Source of the DNA: PALSA-1353 sp050012375
Lineage (GTDB): Bacteria; Planctomycetota; Phycisphaerae; Tepidisphaerales; Tepidisphaeraceae
Direction: 5' to 3'
Length of the DNA: 64,000 bases
Assembly: GCA_050012375.1 (NCBI GenBank)
Contig: JBEKHH010000005.1
Coordinates: 1-64,000 of the forward strand
Shown: one piece after another, positions 34,166-42,417 of the stretch
Position numbering within the stretch: position 1 is the stretch's first letter
Layout: every line of letters begins with the position of its first letter
Notes under the pieces: model-generated
Database searches by the model: none
Seen by the model: only the letters and a program-made list of their open reading frames with translations
Told to the model about the DNA's origin: nothing
Made by a program: the position numbers and the translations under genes

Positions 34166-36889
34166 TTGGCCAGCCAAACCAATGACATTGACGCCCTGGA
34201 GCAGCCGGTCGTGGTGACGCCGGCGATCCTCGCCCCGGCGCCGACGCCCGAGCCGCCGCGTCCGCATTTTCAAACACGCTTGCGTTGTACGGCCAATGTG
34301 CTGACCTGGGTGATGGTGGCGATATTTCTGCTTTGGGGGGGCGCCTGGGCGTTTCGAACGGGAATGGAGGTGCGACGGGATATCTGGCAATCCACTCGGA
34401 GCATTCGATTTACCTTCGACATCGTTCGGGGATTTAACTTCGGAACCCAGGTGATGCGTTATGCCGAAACCGCGGCGAACCTGGATCCGATGGCCGATGC
34501 GCTCGCCGCGCAGTCTCCCCGGGTTTTGGAAAGAGTGGGACGGCCGGAACTCGCCGGCGCCAGCAGCGCGACGTTCCGTCGATTGACCGCGGGCGAGCTT
34601 TTGCATGGCGTGGTCCAATTCGTGGATTCCGTCGTGCAGGACCACCAGGACGACCAGAATTACGACCTGGATTATCCTCCGCTGCGCTTGGCGGTGATGA
34701 CGCTCTGGGTCCGCCGCGCTCAGCGCCTGCATCCCGAAATGGACGTCTACCCCTCGGAGAGAACCGAGGACACTTCGCTGCCCCAGGCCGAAGACGTGGC
34801 CGAGCCCATGTTGAAAATCAACGCGTATTGCGCCGCTGCGGCCGCGGTCATTATGTTCTTGCTGGTGTGGCTGTGGGTGAATCGCGGTGCCCTCCCGCCC
34901 AAGCCATCGAGAATTGCCCGGTGGTGGCGGCGGCGGCGCGGTTTGCCGGACCCGGTCGCGCCCAACTTGGTCGCGCCGCATTCGCCTTGGATCGTGCCCC
35001 ATGGCATTTTCGCCTTTCTGCTGGCGACGGCCGGATTCTGGTATGCCTATGTGACGCTGGTGCACATTCCACCGCGGCCCGCCCCGGCCGTTTCCGTTGC
35101 CGGAATTCAACCCGCCCGCGACCACGCGACCGTCTCGGCAACGATCAACGCGCAGGGTGTGGACACGCAATGGCACATCGATTTCGGACCCACGCTCACC
35201 TACGGGCGCAGCACGCCCGCCCAATCGGTCGATACCTCGCTGGATGATCAGCCGGTCTCTGCGGCGATCGCCGGGCTGACGCGGGGTGAGACCGTGCATT
35301 TCCGCGTCTCGGCGACCAGCGCCGGCGGCACCACGAACAGCGATGACTTTTCTTTCGTCAGTGATGGGCCGACCGTCAGTGTGAACACGCCGCCAGTTGG
35401 TGGAATTGACTGGCCGACCTGGACGGTGTGGCTCCGGCTGCTGGCCCTGTTGATCGTAATGGTCGCCAGCGCGCGGGCACTGCCCACGGTGCATCGCGGC
35501 TGGGCGTGCGGAGCCGTGGCCGCCATGTTCGTCTGGCTCGATCCTCTCACGCTGATTGATTCCCACGCCTGGCCGCAGTGGGACGTCTGGATCCTGCCGG
35601 TGTTCCTTGGCGCGGCTCTGCTGGCATCGGTGAACTGGTGGATGGCCGCGGGAATTCTTCTGGGCGTCGGATCCATGGCCAAGGGACAGTTGCTCCTGGC
35701 CGGGCCGCTGCTGATGCTCTGGCCGCTGTTTGAGGGGAGATGGGGCGCGCTTCTCCGAATCCTCTGCGGGTTCCTGATCGGAGTGGAGTTGGTGACCTGG
35801 CCGTGGATCGTCAATTCGCCCCAGGAACTCACCTGGATCATAACGGCGATGGCGGCGGCCGGGCTGATCCTGGCCGCGTCGATGATGCGCGGCCCGCTGG
35901 GCGCAAGCCTGCGCGATGGCGTGCTGACGCCGCTGTTCGGCCGCCGCGGTGATGCCGATTCGGTCGCGCCGGAGCAAACGCTGGCCAATCTCCTGCTCCT
36001 GGCATCTCTCGCCATCACGGCCCTGGCAATCGCGACGGCCCTGATCTTCCACGGTTTGCGCGGCCGCCAATCGGCTCTTCCCGGCGGAACCATGGGATGG
36101 TTTCTCCTGCTGGTGTTGCTGCCGCCCTGGTTCCTCCGCCGCCGGTCCTTGGGCTTTTGGCTGGCGAGCGTTTTCGCGGCAGCGGTCTGGATTGCGTCCC
36201 TTTCATTCAACGCAAGCTATTCGTGGCTGACGCTCGGTTTCGCCTACGGATCGGTGAAGCACGACCAGATGCAGATGAGCATCCACAATCTCTCCAACCT
36301 CACCTCGCTCCTGAGCGAAAGCTACCACTGGGACATCCACGACATATTCGGCACGCTCGGGTTTTCGTTCTCGACCCCCGGGCCGTGGCGGCTGGGGCGG
36401 CTGACCTCGATTCCGGCCGTCACCTGGGCGTGGTCGAGCGACCTGGATGTGAAAACCGCCATGGCGGTGCTGTACGGAATTTGCCTGGTGATCGCCTCGG
36501 CCGCGGCCGCGATGCACAGCCGGCGCAATGACGTCCGGTTCCTCGTGACGCTGGTTGTTCCCTGGATCGTTTTCCCGATGGTGATGTGCCAGATGGGAGA
36601 TCGCTATCCGATCTGGGCGTGCGGCATCTCGGCGGCGATGGTGGCGGTGTCGATGGAACTGACGCTGTTGCACGTCCTGCTGGCTGTTTTTGCGTTTGCC
36701 ATGGTGGCTCACCATTTGGCTTCATTTGATCCGCAGCGATGGCCGCAGCTTTTTCAGCTCGCGACGCCGATGTATCCCGACATCGCCTGGATGCTGTTGC
36801 TGGTCGCGGCGATATTCCTGGTGGCGTCGTTGGTTCCGAGCGGTAAACGATCTGAATTCTCGTATACTGACAGGCGACCGCCGCTATAA
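34166..36889 (+). CDS. Large GT-C-like membrane protein with fibronectin III-like insert, paralogue 2
   Basis: A 907-residue homologue of the preceding protein: NYDLDYPPLRLAVMTLWVRR, PQWDVWILPVFLGAAL, GVGSMAKGQLLLAGP, SIHNLSNLTSLLSESYHWDI. Unlike its neighbour it carries an inserted domain at roughly residues 300-410, between two helices, with a fibronectin type III look (VSVAGIQPARDHATVSATIN, then VHFRVSATSAGGTTNSDDFS). The start is TTG at 34166, 1 nt after the upstream stop; no in-frame ATG occurs before TM1. The insert may hold substrate or another surface protein on the outer side. Confidence 0.72.
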   Translation: MASQTNDIDALEQPVVVTPAILAPAPTPEPPRPHFQTRLRCTANVLTWVMVAIFLLWGGAWAFRTGMEVRRDIWQSTRSIRFTFDIVRGFNFGTQVMRYAETAANLDPMADALAAQSPRVLERVGRPELAGASSATFRRLTAGELLHGVVQFVDSVVQDHQDDQNYDLDYPPLRLAVMTLWVRRAQRLHPEMDVYPSERTEDTSLPQAEDVAEPMLKINAYCAAAAAVIMFLLVWLWVNRGALPPKPSRIARWWRRRRGLPDPVAPNLVAPHSPWIVPHGIFAFLLATAGFWYAYVTLVHIPPRPAPAVSVAGIQPARDHATVSATINAQGVDTQWHIDFGPTLTYGRSTPAQSVDTSLDDQPVSAAIAGLTRGETVHFRVSATSAGGTTNSDDFSFVSDGPTVSVNTPPVGGIDWPTWTVWLRLLALLIVMVASARALPTVHRGWACGAVAAMFVWLDPLTLIDSHAWPQWDVWILPVFLGAALLASVNWWMAAGILLGVGSMAKGQLLLAGPLLMLWPLFEGRWGALLRILCGFLIGVELVTWPWIVNSPQELTWIITAMAAAGLILAASMMRGPLGASLRDGVLTPLFGRRGDADSVAPEQTLANLLLLASLAITALAIATALIFHGLRGRQSALPGGTMGWFLLLVLLPPWFLRRRSLGFWLASVFAAAVWIASLSFNASYSWLTLGFAYGSVKHDQMQMSIHNLSNLTSLLSESYHWDIHDIFGTLGFSFSTPGPWRLGRLTSIPAVTWAWSSDLDVKTAMAVLYGICLVIASAAAAMHSRRNDVRFLVTLVVPWIVFPMVMCQMGDRYPIWACGISAAMVAVSMELTLLHVLLAVFAFAMVAHHLASFDPQRWPQLFQLATPMYPDIAWMLLLVAAIFLVASLVPSGKRSEFSYTDRRPPL

Positions 36890-36890
36890 T
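36885..36890 (+). promoter_or_regulatory. -10 box overlapping a stop codon, possible leaderless start
   Basis: TATAAT overlaps the TAA stop (36887-36889) of the preceding GT-C gene and lies only 6 nt before the ATG at 36897. Transcription from it would give an mRNA with essentially no leader. No standard -35 box is seen. Confidence 0.45.
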
Positions 36891-36896
36891 GCGATT

Positions 36897-37130
36897 ATGA
36901 CCGTCGAGCAACTTACCAACGTTCTACACGCGCAGCCGTTTCGGCCTTTCACGATTCATCTTGCGGACGGTCGAACGTTCTTTGTGAAGCACCAGGATTT
37001 CATCTCGCGCTCGCCGGCTGGTCGTACGGTCATTGTTTATGGGGACGACGATAATTTCAGCATCCTCGACCTGCTTTTGATCACCGAGTTGGAGGTGCGA
37101 GCGCCTGACAAGCCCGGGGCCGCTGCATGA
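36897..37130 (+). CDS. Conserved small hypothetical protein
   Basis: A 77-residue protein: MTVEQLTNVLHAQPFRPFTI, then HLADGRTFFVKHQDFISRSP and GRTVIV. This compact beta-rich pattern recurs as an uncharacterised small protein in planctomycete genomes, as far as I recall. It has no signal peptide. It starts 7 nt after the GT-C stop and appears to have its own -10 box. The function is unknown. Confidence 0.65.
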   Translation: MTVEQLTNVLHAQPFRPFTIHLADGRTFFVKHQDFISRSPAGRTVIVYGDDDNFSILDLLLITELEVRAPDKPGAAA

Positions 37131-37292
37131 CCAACCGCTGCTGCGGACCGCCCTGCGGCGCGTATAGTGTTCCCTGTTCCTTTGGCGTCGGCCTCGCGCC
37201 TTATCGATCCGGTGGCGGATTCGTCAGAAATGTCCCCCTTGGCTTTCCCGCCGCACTGTCTCTTTTTCGTCATGGTGGCTATACTCCCGTCA

Positions 37293-37655
37293 ATGGGCGC
37301 TACACATGTAACCGTCGCCGTGAGTAATCCCGCCGATCCGCAGCGGCGTTGGGAGGAATTATTTCTTGTCGATGCCGGCGCGATTGACTGCATGGCCCCA
37401 GCCAAACATTTACGCGCCATCGGCCTCGAGCCAAGCGGAAAACGAACTTACGAGTTGGCCGACGGCACGGAAATCGTCATGGAAATCGGCGTCGCCAAAG
37501 TCGAATTCATGGGCGAGGTGGTCGGCGCCACGATCATTTTTGGACAAGATGACATCGAACCCATTCTGGGCGTCACCGCCCTCGAATCCGTCGGCATCGA
37601 AGTCGATCCGCAAAACCAGCGCCTCAAACGCCTGCCGGCCGTGCGATTGAAATGA
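37293..37655 (+). CDS. Clan AA retropepsin-like aspartic protease domain protein
   Basis: A 120-residue single-domain protein with the retropepsin layout. The flap-side strand is ELFLVDAGAIDCMAPAKHLR. The family's D-T/S-G is D-A-G here, keeping the catalytic Asp but not the hydroxyl residue. Then come YELADGTEIVMEIGVAKVEF, and an ILGVTALESVGIEVD end that matches the hydrophobic-hydrophobic-Gly of clan AA. Such bacterial proteins would work as dimers. The Ala substitution leaves activity uncertain. The Met at 37293 marks the domain start. Confidence 0.75.
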   Translation: MGATHVTVAVSNPADPQRRWEELFLVDAGAIDCMAPAKHLRAIGLEPSGKRTYELADGTEIVMEIGVAKVEFMGEVVGATIIFGQDDIEPILGVTALESVGIEVDPQNQRLKRLPAVRLK

Positions 37656-37714
37656 TCGTTCGGGGTGATCGGACATCTATCGAACTTTTCGCGGCTGGAG
37701 GGTATTGTTCCGTG

Positions 37715-38428
37715 ATGCCCACTACGATGCCCTCCGATTTGGAATCGTGGGCGAGCATATTGGCGAGCGTTGCCACAATCGTGGCTGCATTCGTTGCCAT
37801 TTGGGGAATCAATTCATGGCGACGGGAGCACATTGGAAAGCGGAGAGCCGAACTAGCCGAGGAAATGCTCGTCCGCGTTTTAGAAGCACGCGACGCTATC
37901 AAATACATTCGGAATCCAGTCATACCACACGGTAAATTATTCCATCGCGAACCAACTCCAGGCGAGACACCCGAACAAAAGGACGCGAGAGACTGGAAAA
38001 ATGCCGCTAATGTTCGATGGAGTCAAAAAGCAAAAGTGTTCAGTCGATTATTTGCGAGTCGACACCGTTTTCAAGCCCTGTTTGGTGCGGAAGCTGCAAA
38101 ACCGATAGAGGATATACCCATAATATTACTCGAAATCTCTAGTGCAGGAGGCGAGCTGCTTAGATTGTCGGAAATGCCGATTCTGTCAGGGGAAAAGCTC
38201 GATAAACACAACGAAAGCGTTGAAAGAAACAGACGTATCTTTTTGCTGGGGACTGGGGCTGATCCTGATCCTATCGAAGACAAGATGGCGAAAATAGTTG
38301 AGAAAATCGAACGGACGTGCAAACCAGCTATCATGGTCCGCGACAAACCAAATGGAATCTGGGCGTGGGTAAGCTCCACGATAGAAAAGACCTACAAACA
38401 AATTGATGGGAAACGGTGGAAACGGTGA
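37715..38428 (+). CDS. Single-pass membrane protein, hypothetical, AT-richer
   Basis: A 237-residue protein with one N-terminal helix (WASILASVATIVAAFVAIWG) followed by a charged cytoplasmic domain of unknown family. Base composition drops clearly compared with flanking genes, which suggests recent acquisition. The frame opens at 37652, overlapping the upstream stop as ATGA, but the Met at 37715 places the helix near the N-terminus and follows a GGAGGG, so it is preferred with low certainty. I see no catalytic motif. Confidence 0.6.
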   Translation: MPTTMPSDLESWASILASVATIVAAFVAIWGINSWRREHIGKRRAELAEEMLVRVLEARDAIKYIRNPVIPHGKLFHREPTPGETPEQKDARDWKNAANVRWSQKAKVFSRLFASRHRFQALFGAEAAKPIEDIPIILLEISSAGGELLRLSEMPILSGEKLDKHNESVERNRRIFLLGTGADPDPIEDKMAKIVEKIERTCKPAIMVRDKPNGIWAWVSSTIEKTYKQIDGKRWKR

Positions 38429-38441
38429 CATCCACCGTTTC

Positions 38442-38462
38442 TCACCGCCGAGCCTGCGGTGA
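38442..38462 (+). terminator. Hairpin after hypothetical gene, terminator-like
   Basis: TCACCGC, loop CGAGCCT, GCGGTGA is a perfect 7-bp stem 13 nt after the stop at 38428. No U-tract follows, so intrinsic termination is doubtful. Confidence 0.35.
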
Positions 38463-38585
38463 CAGTATAAACTATGCAATTATAGTAGAAAAGGTGCATG
38501 TCACCCTTTCCCGAACGCGCGTGGGGAGCCAGTTCAGAAACGGTTGTAGTAGAACTGCCAAGGCGAGCCGCCTACAATTTAGGTT

Positions 38586-38903
38586 ATGAAAAGCCCAACT
38601 AGCCCCCGGGATAACTTTCGCGTCCATTGTGGCAACGTAGACCAACACTTGGAAGTGAAATTCGCACCGCGGCACCTGATTCCACACGTTGCACAATACG
38701 GCACGGCAAGCGCCACTTCGCCCAAGGAGGGGAGAGTCGTTGTGTTTATTAACGGCACAGAAAAAGCGCCTAAAATGGTGGCTGAGCCTGAACATAACTT
38801 CGGCCTTTCCCCGCAGGACTTCGAGTCATGGGCCAAAGAGGAAGTCGACAAGAAATTGAACGCCGCATCTCTTGAATCTAGTCGAACACGGCCGCTTGCG
38901 TAA
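38586..38903 (+). CDS. Small hypothetical protein
   Basis: A 105-residue soluble protein without recognisable domain. It contains FRVHCGNVDQHLEVKFAPRH and RVVVFINGTEKAPKMVAEPE. The codon use is less GC-biased than in neighbouring genes. No good ribosome-binding site precedes the ATG, so its reality is moderately supported by length and lack of any competing gene. It faces a convergent secreted-protein gene 17 nt away. Confidence 0.45.
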   Translation: MKSPTSPRDNFRVHCGNVDQHLEVKFAPRHLIPHVAQYGTASATSPKEGRVVVFINGTEKAPKMVAEPEHNFGLSPQDFESWAKEEVDKKLNAASLESSRTRPLA

Positions 38904-38920
38904 ACCGCTCACGTCCATCA

Positions 38921-39817
38921 TCAAGGCGCTGCATCCATCGCCGATTTGGCTTTAGCAACTGCCGTATCGCTATCCAAGGCCCTCTGCTCAAGCGCGTGCA
39001 CCGCAGTACGGGCGTCAAGCAGGACCTTGGCCGCCGCCGGAATGTCGGCACCTGCCGCGTCATTTCGGTCTGCTTGCGCTTGATGCAGAGTCGCAATGGC
39101 GGCCTGATACTGGTCCGTTGTGGCCAGTCTATTAAGGCAGGCGGACTTCGCAGCCTCATAGGCAGCTTTAAGAACTGCAAGTTTTTCGTCAGGCATCGTT
39201 GTTGGCTGCGTTGTCGAGCTGGCAATGACGCCTCCCGGGACCGCAGCAATCGCTGGAGCCGACACTCCGATTCGATTCATTATCGCAATTCGGCGGAAGC
39301 TGTTCAAAAGCTCCGCCGGGAATTGGAATTGAAAATTCCCAATTTCGGCTTCGACGTTGCGCGAGTAAGCGATGCGACTGAAATCGGCGGCGGGTAGGGC
39401 AAAGTTCAAATGCTCGTGATTGAAAACGTGAGTGCCTGCTACTGCACTATTGTCGTAAACCTGAGTGTGCGTGGTAGTCTCACTCTGGGCCGAATATTCG
39501 ATGAGGGGTGTTTCAATCTTCGGTCCGCCCGGAAGAATAATCATCGAGAGCTTGCCAACATCGTCGCCGGAAAACGACGTATCGCCGCCCGTGTCAATTT
39601 GAACGTATAGCAACACCTTATCTGGCGGCGCGACGGCGGTTTGACCCGCATAGCTGAAACAAGATTGGCACGCGATGTTTCTGGCGCAGGACACCCAAGG
39701 AGAAGTGATTGTCGTCACGTCCTTGAATTTGTCGTAGCTCTTGCTGAATCCCTCATCGGCCACGGCAACTGCGCAAATCATCAACGTAGTCAGATGCGCT
39801 GCCATTCTGGGTATCAT
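38921..39817 (-). CDS. Secreted hypothetical protein
   Basis: A 298-residue protein with a short signal sequence (MAAHLTTLMICAVAVADEGF). A beta-rich domain contains CARNIACQSC and MIILPGGPKIETPLIEYSAQ. The C-terminal ~90 residues are Ala-rich and coiled-coil-like (EKLAVLKAAYEAAKSACLNR onwards). AGGGATGGG just upstream supports the start at 39817. I recognise no family. A perfect hairpin lies 45 nt upstream. Confidence 0.6.
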   Translation of the reverse strand: MIPRMAAHLTTLMICAVAVADEGFSKSYDKFKDVTTITSPWVSCARNIACQSCFSYAGQTAVAPPDKVLLYVQIDTGGDTSFSGDDVGKLSMIILPGGPKIETPLIEYSAQSETTTHTQVYDNSAVAGTHVFNHEHLNFALPAADFSRIAYSRNVEAEIGNFQFQFPAELLNSFRRIAIMNRIGVSAPAIAAVPGGVIASSTTQPTTMPDEKLAVLKAAYEAAKSACLNRLATTDQYQAAIATLHQAQADRNDAAGADIPAAAKVLLDARTAVHALEQRALDSDTAVAKAKSAMDAAP

Positions 39818-40365
39818 TTGCCCATCCCTGTTAGTGGAAGACACAAGTTTACGCGAGTGCCGCCGTGCCGCAAAATACGGCACGGCCCCACCGGCAGAAG
39901 GAAGAGGGGACCTGCCGCTCTGCCTCGACCTCGTTGACTTCACCTCCAAAGAATCTCCAAATTTTTCCCTTGCAAAGTTGACGTGAGTTAGGTAAATGTT
40001 CGCATTCGTAACGGGCAACATCGCCTTCTATTCCGCGCGGGCTCAGTTGGCTCGCGCTGCCAGGGAGACACCGCCATGTCCGCCGATTTCCATGAAAACA
40101 ACAACTTTCCGACAAATGTCCCACACTTCCCGAATCCGGATCCGTGTTTTTCGTCTTATCTACTGCTCTACTTTCAACTTATCTACTCTCTCGCGAAGCG
40201 CCCCCCTCCCCCCTGTGGGACATTCTGGGACCGAGTGGGACTCTTACCTGGCGTAAAATCTCCATGAACTCCAATTCCGGCCATCAAGTTGACCGTTCAG
40301 GGTCCGGGCGATGCCGGGGAAGCTCGGCTATGGAAAAAACCACGCTTCGGTCTTAATCTGCGGCC
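39818..40365. other. Intergenic region without supported gene
   Basis: This 548-bp gap contains the hairpin at 39862-39886 and several short open frames with no start signals or recognisable protein features. Promoters of the flanking divergent genes should be here. Confidence 0.5.
39862..39886. other. Perfect 9-bp hairpin upstream of secreted-protein gene
   Basis: GCCGTGCCG, loop CAAAATA, CGGCACGGC. It sits 45 nt upstream of the minus-strand ATG at 39817 and could be an operator or a leader structure. Confidence 0.45.
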
Positions 40366-41466
40366 ATGAACGTCAAACTTTTGGATTTACAGGCCCAATA
40401 CGCTCCCCTTCGCGAAGAAATCCGGCGGGCATTGGATGAAGTGCTCGATCAGCAGTCGCTGGTGCTCGGGCCGCATGTCGAGAAATTTGAAAAAAATCTC
40501 GCGGCGTACTGCGGCACGAAGCACGCCATCGGCGTCAGCAGCGGCAGCGATGCGCTGCTTTGCTCGCTGATGGCGCTGGGGATCAAGCCGGGGGATGAAG
40601 TGATCTGCCCGACGTTCACATTTTTCGCCACGGCCGGCGCGATCGCCCGCCTGGGGGCCAGGATTGTTTTCGCGGACATTGAGCCGGCGTCGTTCAACAT
40701 CGATCCCTCCCGCCTCGCCGACAAGATCACGCCCCACACCCGGGCGATCATTCCCGTCGATCTTTTCGGGCAACTGGCGAACCTGGAGGCGGTCAACGAG
40801 ATCGCGGCCAAACACGATCTGAAGGTGATCGAGGACGCCGCCCAGTCGATCGGCGCCAAGCGCCACGGCAAGCGGGCGTGCTCGACGGTCTTCGCGGGAT
40901 GCCTGAGCTTTTATCCGACGAAGAACCTGGGGTCATTCGGCGACGCCGGGGCCATCTGCACGAACGATGACGGCTTCGCCGAGATTTGCCGGCTTCTGCG
41001 CGTGCACGGCTCGGGACATCAGTATTACCACAAATACGTCGGGGGGATGTTCCGCCTGGCCGCGGTGCAGGCGGCGGTGCTGAACGTCAAGCTGAAATAC
41101 CTGGAATCGTGGCACGAGGGCCGCCGGCGCAACGCGGCGATCTACGATCGCCTTCTGACCGGCAGCAAGGTCGTCACGCCCCGGATCGAATCGGGTAATT
41201 GGAGCATTTACAACCAATACGTGGTGCGAGTCCCCGACCGCGATCGCGTCAAAAGAGTCCTACAGGAAAAGGGGATCGGCTCGGCGATCTACTATCCGCT
41301 GCCGCTGCACATGCAGGAGTGCTTCAAATCTCTGGGCTACGGCGCCGGCAGTTTTCCGGTGAGCGAGCGGGCCTGCAACGAGGTGCTGGCGCTGCCGGTC
41401 TATCCGGAACTGCCCGAGGATCACCTGCGCTACGTCGCGAAGGAATTGCTGGCGGCAGTCGGATAG
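40366..41466 (+). CDS. DegT/DnrJ/EryC1/StrS family sugar aminotransferase
   Basis: A 366-residue PLP enzyme that typically aminates nucleotide keto-sugars for surface polysaccharides. Motifs include the N-terminal LDLQAQYAPLREEIRRALDE, GVSSGSDALLCSLMALGIKP, the PLP-stacking region FTFFATAGAIARLGAR, VIEDAAQSIGA, and the Schiff-base lysine in LSFYPTKNLGSFGDAGAI. It ends LALPVYPELPEDHLRYVA, as in WecE/VioA-type members. The length is normal. It stands alone on its strand with a histidine kinase 132 nt downstream, but fits the glycosyltransferase theme of the window. Confidence 0.95.
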   Translation: MNVKLLDLQAQYAPLREEIRRALDEVLDQQSLVLGPHVEKFEKNLAAYCGTKHAIGVSSGSDALLCSLMALGIKPGDEVICPTFTFFATAGAIARLGARIVFADIEPASFNIDPSRLADKITPHTRAIIPVDLFGQLANLEAVNEIAAKHDLKVIEDAAQSIGAKRHGKRACSTVFAGCLSFYPTKNLGSFGDAGAICTNDDGFAEICRLLRVHGSGHQYYHKYVGGMFRLAAVQAAVLNVKLKYLESWHEGRRRNAAIYDRLLTGSKVVTPRIESGNWSIYNQYVVRVPDRDRVKRVLQEKGIGSAIYYPLPLHMQECFKSLGYGAGSFPVSERACNEVLALPVYPELPEDHLRYVAKELLAAVG

Positions 41467-41598
41467 CGGCGGTGGCGGGTCGTGGGCGCCAGGGCAAGGG
41501 CGTTACACGCGAATCCGCTCAGTTGAGCCGCGTCCCATAACCGCGGGATTTCACCGCCAAAGTGGATTCGCCACGACGGCCGATACATAAGCAGTGGC

Positions 41599-42417
41599 GT
41601 GAGTAATCCGCAACCCCCCACCGTCGGGTTCCAGGAATCATTGCTCTCGCAGTTGGGCGAGACGCAGCGACAATTGGATGCCCTGCGCGAACAACTGACC
41701 GAATCGCAGCGATTGGCGACCATCGGGACCATCGCGGCGGTCATCGCTCACGAGTTCAACAACCTGCTCACGCCGATCGTCAGCTATTCCCAATACGCAC
41801 TCCAGAGCGCGCAGGGCCCGAAGCCGGATATGGAATTGATCTGCAAGGCGCTGAGCAAGGCGTTTGCCAGCGCCGAGAAGGCGGGAAAGATCTGCACGGC
41901 GATGCTGGGTCTGGCGCGCGGCGAATCCTCCTTCAATAAAATCAGCGTGCAGGGGCTGGTGGAGGAGACGCTGATGGTTCTTGCCCGCGATCCACAAAAG
42001 GACGGCATCGCCCTGCGCGTGCAAATCCCGGCCGAACTTTGCGTCCAGGGCGACAACGTGCAGTTGGAGCAAGTTCTCCTGAATCTGATGATCAACGCCC
42101 GCCAGGCGATGATCCCAGAGGGCGGCTCGCTGACGATCAAGGCATCGGCCGTGGAGCAGAACGAAGTGAAGATTCAGGTGATCGACACGGGTCCCGGCAT
42201 CCCCGAGAACCTGATGCCGAAAATCTTCCAGCCGTTTTTCACCACCAAGGGGACGACTCGGAAAGACGAATCGCGCGGGACCGGCCTGGGCCTGGCCATC
42301 TGCAAGGACATCATCGAACACCACAAGGGGCGGATCGTGGTGGAAAGCCAGGTCGGCCACGGAACGACGTTCAACATCTATCTCCCGGCGGAGCCCGCGA
42401 ACCGTAGCGGCGTCTAA
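41599..42417 (+). CDS. Soluble two-component histidine kinase
   Basis: A 272-residue kinase with GTG start. A short coiled coil leads to the H box VIAHEFNNLLTPIVSYSQYA (phospho-His in AHE). Then come the N box QVLLNLMINARQAM, G1 VIDTGPGIPENL, the F box IFQPFFTTKGT and G2 GTGLGLAICKDIIEHHKG. There are no membrane helices and no sensor domain, so it would sense through partner proteins. No response regulator is adjacent. The H-box type AHEFNNLL is that of NtrB/HPK4-like kinases. Confidence 0.9.
   Translation: MSNPQPPTVGFQESLLSQLGETQRQLDALREQLTESQRLATIGTIAAVIAHEFNNLLTPIVSYSQYALQSAQGPKPDMELICKALSKAFASAEKAGKICTAMLGLARGESSFNKISVQGLVEETLMVLARDPQKDGIALRVQIPAELCVQGDNVQLEQVLLNLMINARQAMIPEGGSLTIKASAVEQNEVKIQVIDTGPGIPENLMPKIFQPFFTTKGTTRKDESRGTGLGLAICKDIIEHHKGRIVVESQVGHGTTFNIYLPAEPANRSGV

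Noticed and set aside
34049..36070. 673-residue minus-strand open frame
   Set aside because: Shadow of the large GT-C gene; composition is His/Arg/Gln-rich without structure.
40036..40070. GGCTCAGTTGG-like tRNA D-arm motif
   Set aside because: No anticodon arm, T-arm or acceptor stem can be drawn around it.
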